Below are positions 32,855 to 42,195 of a DNA stretch of 64,000 nt, in pieces. The stretch is taken from assembly GCF_001482365.1 (NCBI RefSeq), contig NZ_CP013254.1:3440336-3504335 (forward strand), written 5' to 3'. The position numbers and the translations under genes are program-made. A model generated the notes under the pieces. The model saw only the letters and a program-made list of their open reading frames with translations, was not told the DNA's origin and did not search any database. Source of the DNA: Kocuria flava (GTDB lineage: Bacteria > Actinomycetota > Actinomycetes > Actinomycetales > Micrococcaceae). Every line of letters begins with the position of its first letter. Position 1 is the first letter of the stretch.

Positions 32855-34159
32855 ATGGACGCCCCTCCCCCCGCCCCCGCACCGGCCCGCACGGACGCCG
32901 CCCCCGACCGCCGCCGGGTGTGGGCCTGGAGCCTGTGGGACGTGGGGTCGGCGGCGTTCAACGCGGTGATGACCACGTTCGTGTTCACGGTCTACCTCAC
33001 CGGCGAGGCCTTCGGCGGGGAGAACCGGGCCTCCGCCGCGCTGGGCTGGGGCATGGGCGCCGCCGGCGTCGTCGTGGCCCTGCTGGCCCCGGTGGTGGGC
33101 CAGCGCAGCGACGGCACCGGGCGGCGCCGGTTCTGGCTGGGCACGAACACGATGCTCACGGCGCTGCTCACGGGCCTGTGCTTCTTCGTGCTGCCCGATC
33201 CGTCCTACCTGTGGCTCGGCGTGGGGCTGCTGGCGCTGGCCAACGTCTTCGACGAGTTCGCCGTGGTCAACTACAACGCGATGCTGCCGGGCCTCGCCGG
33301 CCGGGAGCACATCGGGCGGGTCAGCGGGCAGGGCTGGGCGATGGGCTACTTCGGCGGGATCCTCGCCCTGGCGATCGTCCTGTTCGGCTTCGTCAGCCCC
33401 GGGCTGCTGGGGCTGCCCGAGGAGGACGCCCTCAACGTCCGGGCCGTGGCCCTGTTCTCGGGGCTGTGGATCGCGGCGTTCTCCGTCCCGGTGCTGCTGG
33501 CGGTGCCCGACGCGCCGCCGGCCCACCGCGGCCCCCGGCCCTCCGTGCTGCGCTCCTACCGGCAGCTGGGGCGGACCCTGCGGGAACTGTGGCGCGACGC
33601 CCCCGACACCCTGCGCTTCCTGCTGGCCTCCGCCGTGTTCCGGGACGGGCTCAACGCGGTGTTCACCTTCGGCGGGGTGATCGCCGCCGGCACGTTCGGC
33701 TTCGGCCTCACCGACGTGATCGTCTTCGCGATCGTCGGCAACGTCGCCGCGGGCCTCGGCGCGCTCGTGGGCGGGCGCCTCGACGACCGGCTCGGCCCGA
33801 AGCGGGTGATCCTCGGTGCGCTGCTCGGGGTGCTCGCCGCGGGGACCCCGCTGCTGTTCCTGGAGAGCACGGCCGCGTTCTGGGTCTGCGGGCTCGCGCT
33901 GTGCCTGTTCGTGGGCCCGGCGCAGTCGGCCTCCCGCACGTTCCTGGGCCGGCTCACCCGGCCCGGCGGCGAGGGCGCCCTCTACGGCCTCTACGCGACC
34001 ACGGGGCGGGCCGTGAGCTTCCTGGCCCCGACCCTCTTCGCGGTGTTCGTCTCGGCGCTCGGGGCCCAGCGCTGGGGGATCCTGGGGATCCTGCTCGTGG
34101 TCCTCGCCGGCACCGTCCTGCTGCTGGGCGTGCGCCCGCCGGCGGCCCGGGACCGCTGA
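32855..34159 (+). CDS. MFS transporter, UMF1/Atg22-like
   Basis: A 434-residue permease of about 12 helices with WSLWDVGSAAFNAVMTTFVFTVYL near the N-terminus, FDEFAVVNYNAMLPGLA and GRRRFWLG, as in the UMF1 (Atg22-like) branch of the major facilitator family. Substrate unknown. ATG 32855 is 6 nt after TAGCAT (32843-32848), a leaderless promoter. The IS481 element inserted immediately upstream and its target duplication covers the first bases of that -10 box. Confidence 0.85.
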   Translation: MDAPPPAPAPARTDAAPDRRRVWAWSLWDVGSAAFNAVMTTFVFTVYLTGEAFGGENRASAALGWGMGAAGVVVALLAPVVGQRSDGTGRRRFWLGTNTMLTALLTGLCFFVLPDPSYLWLGVGLLALANVFDEFAVVNYNAMLPGLAGREHIGRVSGQGWAMGYFGGILALAIVLFGFVSPGLLGLPEEDALNVRAVALFSGLWIAAFSVPVLLAVPDAPPAHRGPRPSVLRSYRQLGRTLRELWRDAPDTLRFLLASAVFRDGLNAVFTFGGVIAAGTFGFGLTDVIVFAIVGNVAAGLGALVGGRLDDRLGPKRVILGALLGVLAAGTPLLFLESTAAFWVCGLALCLFVGPAQSASRTFLGRLTRPGGEGALYGLYATTGRAVSFLAPTLFAVFVSALGAQRWGILGILLVVLAGTVLLLGVRPPAARDR

Positions 34160-34200
34160 CCCGGCCCGGGCGGGCCCGCGCGGAGGGGCCGGTCCGGGGC

Positions 34201-34776
34201 TCAGATGCGGGTGCGCGAGAAGTTCAGGTGGCTGCGCGAGGCGGTGGGGCCGCGCTGGCCCTGGTAGCGGCTCGCGTAGGCGGCGTCCCCGTAGGGGTGC
34301 TCGGCCGGGGAGCTGAGCCGGAAGAAGCACAGCTGGCCGACCTTCGAGCCGGGCCACAGCTTGATCGGCAGGGTGGCCATGTTCGACAGCTCGAGGGTGA
34401 CGTGGCCGGAGAACCCGGGGTCGATGAACCCCGCCGTCGAGTGGGTCAGCAGCCCGAGCCGGCCCAGCGAGGACTTGCCCTCGAGCCGGGCCGCGACGTC
34501 CTCGGGCAGGGTCACCTTCTCCCAGGTCGAGCCCAGGACGAACTCTCCCGGGTGGAGCACGAACGGCTCGTCGGGGTCGACCTCGACCAGCCGGGTGAGG
34601 TCGGGCTGCTCGACCGAGGGGTCGATGTGCGCGTACTTGTGGTTGTCGAACAGGCGGAACCAGCGGTCCAGGCGCACGTCGACGCTGGCGGGCTGGACCA
34701 TGGCGGGGTCGTACGGCTCGAGGACGACCCGTCCCGCGTCGAGCTCCCGGCGGATGTCGCGGTCAGAGATCAGCAC
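34201..34776 (-). CDS. dcd: dCTP deaminase
   Basis: A 191-residue enzyme with the family blocks LISDRDIRREL, QPASVDVRLD, EGKSSLGRLGLL (Ser/Arg and active-site region) and HSTAGFIDPGFSGHVTLELSN. It makes dUTP (or dUMP in bifunctional members) from dCTP for thymidylate synthesis. GTG 34776 is chosen because TACCTT lies exactly 7 nt upstream, a leaderless start matching the M. tuberculosis N-terminus. It is divergent from the tRNA-Gly gene. Confidence 0.94.
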   Translation of the reverse strand: MLISDRDIRRELDAGRVVLEPYDPAMVQPASVDVRLDRWFRLFDNHKYAHIDPSVEQPDLTRLVEVDPDEPFVLHPGEFVLGSTWEKVTLPEDVAARLEGKSSLGRLGLLTHSTAGFIDPGFSGHVTLELSNMATLPIKLWPGSKVGQLCFFRLSSPAEHPYGDAAYASRYQGQRGPTASRSHLNFSRTRI

Positions 34777-34883
34777 GGACCCCAAGGTAGCGCACCGTGC
34801 GGGTGCCGGGTGGCGGGCCCCGCAGGGTCGTGTACAGTGTTCGGTGTCCCGCCCGGCGCACCCGCCGAGCGGAACGAGGACGC

Positions 34884-34954
34884 GCGGCCGTAGCTCAATG
34901 GTAGAGCGCACGCTTCCCAAGCCTGATACGCGGGTTCGATTCCCGTCGGCCGCT
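34884..34954 (+). tRNA. tRNA-Gly (anticodon CCC)
   Basis: A cloverleaf is visible: acceptor GCGGCCG with CGGCCGC, D-arm GCTC...GAGC, anticodon loop TTCCCAA (anticodon CCC), T-loop GGGTTCGATTCCC and discriminator T. CCA is not encoded. The anticodon stem CACGC/GCCTG has a C-C mismatch in the middle, which is unusual. A terminator follows at 34964-34995. Confidence 0.93.
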
Positions 34955-34963
34955 CCGCGCGAG

Positions 34964-34995
34964 GAACGCCCTGTGCCGCACGGCACAGGGCGTTC
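34964..34995 (+). terminator. Terminator after tRNA-Gly
   Basis: Perfect 14-bp stem (34964-34977 with 34982-34995), GCAC tetraloop, 9 nt downstream of the tRNA. Confidence 0.85.
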
Positions 34996-35098
34996 GTCGT
35001 CCCCGCCCCTGCCCCGCGGCCGCCGCCTCCGGTAGAATCGCACCCGGCGCCCGCTCGGGCGACCGTCCCCGCCGCCTCCCAGGAGCACCGCTCACGTC

Positions 35099-35545
35099 AT
35101 GCTGCGCACCATGTTCAAGGCCAAGATCCACCGCGCGACCGTGACCCAGGCCGACCTGCACTACGTCGGCTCCGTCACCGTCGACCAGGATCTGCTCGAC
35201 GCCGCCGACATCCTCCCGGGCGAGCTGGTGGCCATCGTCGACGTCACCAACGGCGCGCGGCTGGAGACCTACACGATCGCCGGCGAGCGCGGCTCGGGCG
35301 TGATCGGCATCAACGGCGCCGCCGCCCACCTCGTCCACCCCGGCGACGTCGTCATCCTCATCAGCTACGCGCAGATGGACGACGCCGAGGCCCGCGCCCA
35401 CGTGCCCTCCGTGGTGCACGTCGACGGGCGCAACCGGATCGTCGAGCTCGGCTCCGACCCCGCGGAGGCGCTGCTCGACGGCGTGGCCCGTCCCCCGCAC
35501 GCCCGCGACCTCGCCGCCGCCCGGGCCGAGCTGCCCGCCGGCTGA
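35099..35545 (+). CDS. panD: Aspartate 1-decarboxylase proenzyme
   Basis: A 148-residue pyruvoyl enzyme very like the M. tuberculosis protein: MLRTMFKAKIHRATVT at the start and the self-processing Gly-Ser in HYVGSVT, which yields the pyruvoyl group, then NGARLETYTIAGERGSG and NGAAAHLVHPGD. It makes beta-alanine for pantothenate. AGGAG lies about 12 nt upstream of ATG 35099, a little far. Downstream is an unrelated AEC permease. Confidence 0.93.
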   Translation: MLRTMFKAKIHRATVTQADLHYVGSVTVDQDLLDAADILPGELVAIVDVTNGARLETYTIAGERGSGVIGINGAAAHLVHPGDVVILISYAQMDDAEARAHVPSVVHVDGRNRIVELGSDPAEALLDGVARPPHARDLAAARAELPAG

Positions 35546-35642
35546 GGCGCAGCCCCTCCCGCCGCGGCCGAGGACCCCGCCCCCGATGGGGTAGAACGGT
35601 AGGGGCCCGGACCCGCGGGCCCCGCAGTGCGAGGAGGGCTCC

Positions 35643-36569
35643 GTGGCCGGTGTGTTCTCGGGGTTCTTCATCGTCTGGGCGATCATCCTCACCGGCTGGT
35701 TCGTGGGCCGGCGCGGGATCCTCGGCCCGCAGGGGCAGCTGGTGCTCAGCAAGTTCGCCTTCTACGTCGCCAGCCCCCCGCTGCTGTTCGTCACCATCGC
35801 GGAGGCGGACGTCGCCCGGATGCTCTCCGCCCCCCTGCTGGTCGCCGCCGTCTCGGCGTGGACGACCACCCTCGTCTACGCCGGGCTGTCCCGGTGGGTG
35901 CTGCGCCGCGACCTCGCCGCGACCGTGATGGGCGCCCAGGCGGCCTCCCAGGTGAACTCCGCGAACCTGGGCATCCCGATCGCCGCGTTCGTGCTCGGCG
36001 ACGCCACCCAGGTGGTGCCGGTGATCCTCTTCCAGCTGGCCCTCAACACCCCGGTCTACCTCACCGTGATGGACACCCTCACGGACGGGCGCCGCCCCAG
36101 CCCCGTCACGGTCCTGGGCAACGTGGTGACCAACCCGATGATCGTGGGCTCCGGTCTGGGGATCCTCTTCGGGGTGACCGGCTGGCAGCTGCCCGAGGTC
36201 CTGCAGCAGCCGGTGGAGCTGATCGCGGGCGCCTCCATCCCGGCGATGCTGCTGGCCTTCGGGATCTCCCTGGTGGGGGCCACGCCCCTGCGCCGCGGCG
36301 AGAGCCCGCGGCGGGACGTGCTGCTGGCCTCGGCCTGCAAGCTGCTGCTGCACCCGGTGCTGGCCTTCCTGCTGGCCCGGTTCGTGCTGGGACTGGACGG
36401 GCACCTGCTCTACGCCGTCGTCGTCATGGCCGCCCTGCCCACGGCGCAGAACATCTACGTCGCGGCCGTCCGCTACGGGCGCTCCGAGCTGCTGTGCCGC
36501 GACACCGTGCTGCTGACCACCGTGCTGGCCATGCTCACCATGGCCGCCGTGGCCCTGCTGCTGGCCTGA
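35643..36569 (+). CDS. AEC-family permease (auxin efflux carrier-like)
   Basis: A 308-residue membrane protein with about 10 helices, the AEC pattern SQVNSANLGIPIAAFVLGD and the C-terminal block VVVMAALPTAQNIYVAA. AEC proteins export or import organic acids, malonate or auxin-like compounds; substrate is unknown. GTG 35643 has GAGGAGG 7 nt upstream. The 98-nt gap to panD argues for a separate transcript. Confidence 0.85.
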   Translation: MAGVFSGFFIVWAIILTGWFVGRRGILGPQGQLVLSKFAFYVASPPLLFVTIAEADVARMLSAPLLVAAVSAWTTTLVYAGLSRWVLRRDLAATVMGAQAASQVNSANLGIPIAAFVLGDATQVVPVILFQLALNTPVYLTVMDTLTDGRRPSPVTVLGNVVTNPMIVGSGLGILFGVTGWQLPEVLQQPVELIAGASIPAMLLAFGISLVGATPLRRGESPRRDVLLASACKLLLHPVLAFLLARFVLGLDGHLLYAVVVMAALPTAQNIYVAAVRYGRSELLCRDTVLLTTVLAMLTMAAVALLLA

Positions 36570-36729
36570 GCGCCGTCCCCCGATGTGACACGACTGCGAA
36601 TGGCCAGGTTACTGGTCTGTGAGGTGTGCCACCCATAGACTGAAGTTCCGCGGGAGGACGGCACCGGCCCCACAGGCCCGGCCCTCCCCTCCCCGGAGCG
36701 TCGCACCGTCGAAGGGGAGGAACAGACCG

Positions 36730-38052
36730 TTGACCACCACCTCACACGCCCAGCAGGCCCGCGGGCGAGGGCGGCGCGGCACGGCCGCGGCCCTCGGCGC
36801 CGTGGGCGCTCTGGTCCTCACCGGGTGCGGCGGCGCCGACGCCGGTGGCACCCCGACCCTGACCTGGTACATCAACCCCGACGCCGGCGGGCAGGCCGAG
36901 CTGGCCCAGCAGTGCACGGAGCAGTCGGGCGGGCGCTACCGCATCGAGACCTCGCTGCTGCCGCGCGATGCGGCCTCGCAGCGGGAGCAGCTGGCCCGCC
37001 GCCTGGCCGCCGGGGACAGCTCCATGGACATCATGAGCCTGGACCCGCCGTTCATCCCCGAGCTCGCGGAGCCCGGCTTCCTGGCGGCGCCCCCGCAGGA
37101 GGTCGTGGACGCGACGACCCAGGACGTGCTGGACGGGCCCCTCGAGGGCGCCCGGTGGAACGACGAGCTGGTGACCATCCCCTTCTGGGCCAACACCCAG
37201 CTGCTGTGGTACCGCGAGTCCGTGGCCGAGGCCGCCGGACTGGACATGGACCGGCCCGTGACGTGGCAGCAGATCATGGACGCGGCCCGCCGGCAGGACA
37301 AGTACCTGGGGGTGCAGGGCACGCAGGGCGAGTCGATGACGGTGTGGGTCAACGGGCTCGTGAAGTCGGCCGGCGGGGAGATCATCGAGAACCCCGAGGC
37401 CCCCGCGGACGAGATCTCCGTGGGCCTCGACTCCGAGGCCGGGCGCCAGGCCGCCGAGATCGTGGGCACGATCGGGCGCGACGGCCTCGGCGGGCCGGGC
37501 CTGCCCACCAGCGACGAGAACGCCTCGATGATCCAGTTCCAGTCCGAGCAGGGCTCGTTCATGGTCAACTGGCCGTTCATCTACGCCGCGACCGCCGCGG
37601 CCGTGGAGGACGGCACGGTCGAGGCCTCCGTCTACGAGGACATCGGCTGGGCCCTGTGGCCGCGCGTGGACGCGGACACCCCCTCCGCCCCGCCCCTGGG
37701 CGGGATCAACCTCGGCGTGGGGGCGACCTCCGAGCACCAGGACCTCGCGTGGGAGGCGGTGGAGTGCATCGTCCAGCCGGAGAACCAGGCGCACTACTTC
37801 GTCACCAACGGCAACCCGGCGGCGTCCGAGGCCGCCTACGAGGACCCGGAGGTGCGCGAGGCGTACCCGATGTACGCGACGATCCGGGAGTCCCTCGACC
37901 AGGCCGCCCCGCGACCCCAGACCCCGTTCTACAACGAGGTCTCGACGGCGATCCAGCAGGAGTGGACCCCGCCGGCCTCCGTCACCGAGAGCACGCCCCG
38001 GAACACCGCCGAGTTCATCGAGGCCGTCCTGAGAGGAGACCGTCTGCTATGA
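36730..38052 (+). CDS. lpqY: Trehalose/sugar ABC transporter substrate-binding lipoprotein (LpqY-like)
   Basis: A 440-residue lipoprotein with an N-terminal signal and lipobox LTGC (about residue 37). It resembles M. tuberculosis LpqY at SLLPRDAASQREQLARRL, NTQLLWYRES, FMVNWPF, GGINLGVGA and AYPMYATIRESL. LpqY binds trehalose for recycling. The start is TTG 36730, supported by GGGGAGGA 8 nt upstream and the signal peptide. Its stop overlaps sugA as ATGA. First gene of the importer. Confidence 0.85.
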   Translation: MTTTSHAQQARGRGRRGTAAALGAVGALVLTGCGGADAGGTPTLTWYINPDAGGQAELAQQCTEQSGGRYRIETSLLPRDAASQREQLARRLAAGDSSMDIMSLDPPFIPELAEPGFLAAPPQEVVDATTQDVLDGPLEGARWNDELVTIPFWANTQLLWYRESVAEAAGLDMDRPVTWQQIMDAARRQDKYLGVQGTQGESMTVWVNGLVKSAGGEIIENPEAPADEISVGLDSEAGRQAAEIVGTIGRDGLGGPGLPTSDENASMIQFQSEQGSFMVNWPFIYAATAAAVEDGTVEASVYEDIGWALWPRVDADTPSAPPLGGINLGVGATSEHQDLAWEAVECIVQPENQAHYFVTNGNPAASEAAYEDPEVREAYPMYATIRESLDQAAPRPQTPFYNEVSTAIQQEWTPPASVTESTPRNTAEFIEAVLRGDRLL

Positions 38053-39038
38053 GCACCGTCGCCAACCCCAACGCCCCGGGCACCGAGACGACGGCCGGTC
38101 AGCGCCCGCCCTCGGGCCGGCGCAGCGCAGGGCCCGTGCTCTCGGACCGCGCCCGCTCCGAGCGCAAGCTCGGGTGGATGCTCGCCGGGCCGGCGTTCGT
38201 GATCATGCTCCTGGTCACGATGTACCCGATCCTGCAGGCGCTCTACGACTCGATGTTCTCGTTCCGCCTCACGGCCCCCGACGAGAAGTCCTTCGTCTTC
38301 CTCGGCAACTACGCCACGGTCCTCACCGACCCGGTGTTCCTGCGGGACCTGTGGGTGACCGTGCTGATCACCATCATCACCGTGCTCGTGGAGCTCGTGC
38401 TGGGCTTCGCCCTCGCCCTCGTGATGAACAACGCCATCCGCAACACCCGGGGCCTGCTGCGCACCGCGATCCTCGTGCCCTACGGCATCATCACCGTGGT
38501 CTCGGCCTTCGCCTGGTTCTACGCGTTCGACATCACCACCGGCTACGTCAACAACTGGTTCTCCTGGGTGCCGGGCATCGGGCCGGACTTCAACTGGTTC
38601 TCCTCCCAGTGGCCGGCCCTGTTCGTGATCATGGCCTCGGAGATCTGGAAGACCACCCCGTTCATCTCCCTGCTGCTGCTCTCGGGCCTGGCCCAGGTGC
38701 CGAGCGAGTACACGGAGGCGGCGAAGGTCGACGGCGCCACGTGGTGGCAGCGGATGTCGAGGGTGATCCTGCCGAACATGAAGGCCGCGATCATGGTCGC
38801 GGTGGTGTTCCGCGCGCTGGACGCCTTCCGCATCTTCGACAACATCTTCATCATGACCCAGGGCCAGTACGGCACCGAGACGCTGTCGCTGCTGGCCTAC
38901 CGCACCTCGATCGGGCGCCTGGAGATCGGCCTCGGCTCGGCGGTGTCCGTGATCCTGTTCGTGTGCGTGCTGCTGATCGCCTTCATCGCCATCAAGGTGT
39001 TCAAGGTCGACCTCGCCGGCTCCGGGAAGGGAAGGTAG
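38049..39038 (+). CDS. sugA: Sugar ABC transporter permease (SugA-like)
   Basis: A 329-residue inner-membrane permease of the MalF type with six main helices and the EAA-type loop EYTEAAKVDGATWWQRMSRV. ATG 38049 overlaps the lpqY stop. It pairs with the next permease. The hydrophilic first 45 residues are an extension. Confidence 0.9.
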   Translation: MSTVANPNAPGTETTAGQRPPSGRRSAGPVLSDRARSERKLGWMLAGPAFVIMLLVTMYPILQALYDSMFSFRLTAPDEKSFVFLGNYATVLTDPVFLRDLWVTVLITIITVLVELVLGFALALVMNNAIRNTRGLLRTAILVPYGIITVVSAFAWFYAFDITTGYVNNWFSWVPGIGPDFNWFSSQWPALFVIMASEIWKTTPFISLLLLSGLAQVPSEYTEAAKVDGATWWQRMSRVILPNMKAAIMVAVVFRALDAFRIFDNIFIMTQGQYGTETLSLLAYRTSIGRLEIGLGSAVSVILFVCVLLIAFIAIKVFKVDLAGSGKGR

Positions 39039-39044
39039 TCCCCC

Positions 39045-39878
39045 ATGTCCACCAAGCAGAAGCTCGGCTGGGCCGTGGTCTCGGTCCTCGTGCTGGTCTA
39101 CGCCCTGTTCCCCGTGGCCTCGATCCTCATGACGTCGTTCAAGTCCCCCTCGGACCTCACCTCCGGGAAGTTCCTGCCCACCCGGTGGGTCGGGGAGAAC
39201 TACGAGATGATCTTCGTCGGCTCGGCCCGCGACCTGTTCGTCCCGGCGCTGATCAACTCGATCGGCATCTCCCTGATCGCCACGTTCATCGCCGTGGTGC
39301 TGGCGACGTTCTGCGCCTACGCGATCGCCCGCCTCGACTTCCCGGGCAAGAAGCTGATCCTCACCGTGGCGCTGGCCGTCTCGGTGTTCCCGGTGATCTC
39401 CGTGGTGACCCCGCTGTTCAACCTGTGGCGCCAGATCGGGCTCTACGACACCTGGCCCGGCCTGATCATCCCCTACCTCTCGCTGACCCTGCCGATCTCC
39501 ATCTGGACGCTCACGGCGTTCTTCCAGCAGATCCCGTGGGACCTCGAGCGGGCGGCGCAGGTGGACGGCGCCACGACGTGGCAGGCCTTCCGCAAGGTCA
39601 TCGTCCCGCTGGCCGCGCCGGGGGTGTTCACCACCGCGATCATCGCGTTCTTCATCGCGTGGAACGACTTCGTCTACGGCATCGGCCTGACCTCCACGGA
39701 GGCCGCCCGCCCCGTGCCGGCGGCGCTCGCGTTCTTCACCGGCGCCTCGCAGTTCGAGGACCCGGCGGGGGCGATCTCCGCGGCCGCGATCATCGTGACC
39801 ATCCCGGTGGTGCTGCTGGTGCTGCTCTTCCAGCGCCAGATCGTCTCCGGCCTGACCCAGGGCGCGGTCAAGGGCTGA
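39045..39878 (+). CDS. sugB: Sugar ABC transporter permease (SugB-like)
   Basis: A 277-residue MalG-type permease with about six helices and EAA loop DLERAAQVDGATTWQAFRKV. It starts at ATG 39045, 6 nt after sugA, with GGGAAGGGA upstream. It forms the translocation pore with SugA. Confidence 0.9.
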   Translation: MSTKQKLGWAVVSVLVLVYALFPVASILMTSFKSPSDLTSGKFLPTRWVGENYEMIFVGSARDLFVPALINSIGISLIATFIAVVLATFCAYAIARLDFPGKKLILTVALAVSVFPVISVVTPLFNLWRQIGLYDTWPGLIIPYLSLTLPISIWTLTAFFQQIPWDLERAAQVDGATTWQAFRKVIVPLAAPGVFTTAIIAFFIAWNDFVYGIGLTSTEAARPVPAALAFFTGASQFEDPAGAISAAAIIVTIPVVLLVLLFQRQIVSGLTQGAVKG

Positions 39879-39928
39879 GCCCGGCCGCCCACGCACCTCC
39901 CGATCCGACACGAAGGACTGAGTCCCAG

Positions 39929-41188
39929 ATGGCATCCATCACCCTCAAGAACCTCGTCAAGAAGTACGGCGACGGGTTCCCCGCCGTCAACGACGTCTCG
40001 ATCGACATCGCCGACGGGGAGTTCCTCATCCTGGTGGGCCCCTCCGGCTGCGGCAAGTCGACCCTGCTGCGCATGATCGTGGGCCTCGAGGACATCACCT
40101 CCGGGGACCTGCTCATCGACGGCCAGCGGGTCAACGAGAAGGAGCCCCGCGAGCGCAACCTCTCGATGGTCTTCCAGAACTACGCGCTCTACCCGCACCT
40201 GACGGTCTACGAGAACATCGCGTTCCCGCTGCGGCTGTCCAAGGGGAAGTTCTCCCAGGAGGAGATCGACCGGAAGGTCCGCCACGCCGCCTCGACCCTG
40301 GACCTCGACGAGCACCTCGAGCGCAAGCCGGCGAACCTCTCCGGCGGCCAGCGCCAGCGCGTGGCGATGGGCCGGGCGATCGTGCGGGACGCCGACGCGT
40401 TCCTCTTCGACGAGCCCCTGTCCAACCTGGACGCGAAGCTGCGCGGCCAGATGCGCACCGAGATCGCCCAGCTGCAGCGGCGGATGGGCATCACCTCGAT
40501 CTACGTCACCCACGACCAGACCGAGGCGATGACCCTCGGCGACCGGGTGGCCGTGCTGAAGAAGGGCGTGCTGCAGCAGATCGCGTCCCCGCGGGAGCTC
40601 TACGAGCAGCCCGTCAACCTGTTCGTGGCCGGGTTCATCGGCTCGCCGTCGATGAACTTCATCCCGGCGCACGTGCGCGGCGGGGTGTTCGTGACGCCCC
40701 TGGGCGAGATCGCCGTCCCCGAGCAGGCCGCCGGCAGGCTGCCCGCCGACGACTCGATCGTGCTGCTGGGCGTGCGCCCGGAGCACTTCGAGGACGCGAA
40801 GTTCGTGGACGAGGCGATCGCCGCGCGCGGGACGACCTTCGACGCCCGCTTCACCCACACCGAGTGGCTGGGCAACCAGCAGTACGGCTACATCCGCTAC
40901 CAGCCCGACGAGGCCGTGCAGTCGAAGCTCAACGAGCTCGCCCGCGACCTGGACGCCGACGAGATGACCCCGCAGCTGGTGGTCTCCCTCGACGCGTCCT
41001 CGCGCATCCGCGGCGGCACGGAGGGCCGGATCTGGCGGGACACCCGCCGGATGCACGTCTTCGACCCGGAGACCGGCGAGAACCTCACCCGCGACGCCGA
41101 GGCCGGGGCCGAGCTGACCCGCGAGGCTGCCGAGGAGCGCACGGCCGAGATCGAGCGGGCCCGCCAGGAGCAGGCCGCGGCCGGGTGA
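39929..41188 (+). CDS. sugC: ABC transporter ATPase, SugC/UgpC family
   Basis: A 419-residue ATPase: Walker A GPSGCGKST (37-45), signature LSGGQRQR, Walker B FLFDEPLSNLDA, then the TOBE/regulatory region of MalK-like proteins. The last 60 residues are Glu/Ala-rich and longer than usual. ATG 39929 is followed by a protein matching the family N-terminus. Order lpqY-sugA-sugB-sugC matches the mycobacterial trehalose-recycling importer. A hairpin terminator follows. Confidence 0.9.
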   Translation: MASITLKNLVKKYGDGFPAVNDVSIDIADGEFLILVGPSGCGKSTLLRMIVGLEDITSGDLLIDGQRVNEKEPRERNLSMVFQNYALYPHLTVYENIAFPLRLSKGKFSQEEIDRKVRHAASTLDLDEHLERKPANLSGGQRQRVAMGRAIVRDADAFLFDEPLSNLDAKLRGQMRTEIAQLQRRMGITSIYVTHDQTEAMTLGDRVAVLKKGVLQQIASPRELYEQPVNLFVAGFIGSPSMNFIPAHVRGGVFVTPLGEIAVPEQAAGRLPADDSIVLLGVRPEHFEDAKFVDEAIAARGTTFDARFTHTEWLGNQQYGYIRYQPDEAVQSKLNELARDLDADEMTPQLVVSLDASSRIRGGTEGRIWRDTRRMHVFDPETGENLTRDAEAGAELTREAAEERTAEIERARQEQAAAG

Positions 41189-41227
41189 GCCCCGCGCCGG
41201 CCGGCCCGGCGCACGGCAGGCAGGTCC

Positions 41228-41262
41228 GAGGAGCCCGCCCCCGTCCCGGGGGCGGGCTCCTC
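41228..41262 (+). terminator. Terminator after the sugar importer, with duplicated right arm
   Basis: Perfect 15-bp stem (41228-41242 with 41248-41262), 5-nt loop. The right arm and following CT-rich stretch form a 31-bp unit repeated in tandem (41248-41278 and 41279-41309), so two alternative right arms exist. Confidence 0.8.
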
Positions 41263-41394
41263 CCCCGTTCCCCGGCCCGGGGGCGGGCTCCTCCCCCGTT
41301 CCCCGGCCCGCCCGCGGCGGCGCGCCGTGCGGGGCCCCGGCCCGGGGTACCGACGCGGCGGCCGGGCCGGCGGGACCTCCGCGCCCCGGGAGGC

Positions 41395-42045
41395 TCAGGC
41401 GCCGGCCTGCTGGGCCCAGGGCAGCCACAGGACCAGGCCGACGACGGCCAGCAGCACGGCGGCCGTCGCAGCGGAGCGCACCCGCGGGTGGCGCAGCCGC
41501 CAGGGCACGAGCCGGGGCCACCGGGCGGCGAGCTCGGGCGCGGTCGCGGACGGCACCCGGGTGCAGGGCCGCCCCAGCGACTCCGCGAGCTCCCCGAGGG
41601 TCCGGGCGTCCCACACCGGGCCGTCGAGGGCCAGCACGCGGCGCCCTCCGCGCCCGGCGGCCCACAGGTGCGCGGTGGCGCCCCCGCGCGGGGCGTCGGG
41701 CGCGCGGCGCAGGGCCTCGACGAGCACCACGTGCTCGATCCCGTCCAGGGGCGCGGCGGCGAAGCCCACGGTGCGCGAGCGCAGCACGTGGGTGTCGGTG
41801 CGCACGGCCAGGGCGGGGCGCAACCGGCTCCAGCACGCGGCGGCCGCGAGCACGACGAGGACGAGCACCAGAAGACCGGTCCCGCCCGGGGGCCGCCGCC
41901 AGAACAGCAGCAGCACCCCGGCGACGGCGACCGCGAGGGCCGGCAGGCACGCGAGCACCCTCCGGCCGTAGGCGCCCAGTCGCGGGCGGAAGGCCCGGCG
42001 CGCGGGACCGTACTGGGCGGGGACCTGCCGGAGGGCGTCGGCCAC
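41395..42045 (-). CDS. Membrane protein with PH-like cytoplasmic region, unknown function
   Basis: A 216-residue protein with two adjacent N-terminal helices (residues about 25-70), a soluble middle of about 110 residues and a C-terminal helix (AATAAVLLAVVGLVLWLPW). The layout resembles bacterial PH-domain membrane proteins, but no diagnostic motif is certain. GTG 42045 has AGGAG at 6 nt. It diverges from the next membrane-anchored gene at 42196. Confidence 0.6.
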   Translation of the reverse strand: MADALRQVPAQYGPARRAFRPRLGAYGRRVLACLPALAVAVAGVLLLFWRRPPGGTGLLVLVLVVLAAAACWSRLRPALAVRTDTHVLRSRTVGFAAAPLDGIEHVVLVEALRRAPDAPRGGATAHLWAAGRGGRRVLALDGPVWDARTLGELAESLGRPCTRVPSATAPELAARWPRLVPWRLRHPRVRSAATAAVLLAVVGLVLWLPWAQQAGA

Positions 42046-42195
42046 GGGGGAGCTCCTGACGGGGGTTCGGGGACGGTGCGGGGCGCGGCGGGCCGGAACG
42101 TGGCGGCACCGGCCCGGCCCGGGCGGCGGCAGGGGAAGCGTACCCGCCGCGGGTGGACGCGGGGTGGACGGGCCGGGATCGGATAGCGTGAGCGG

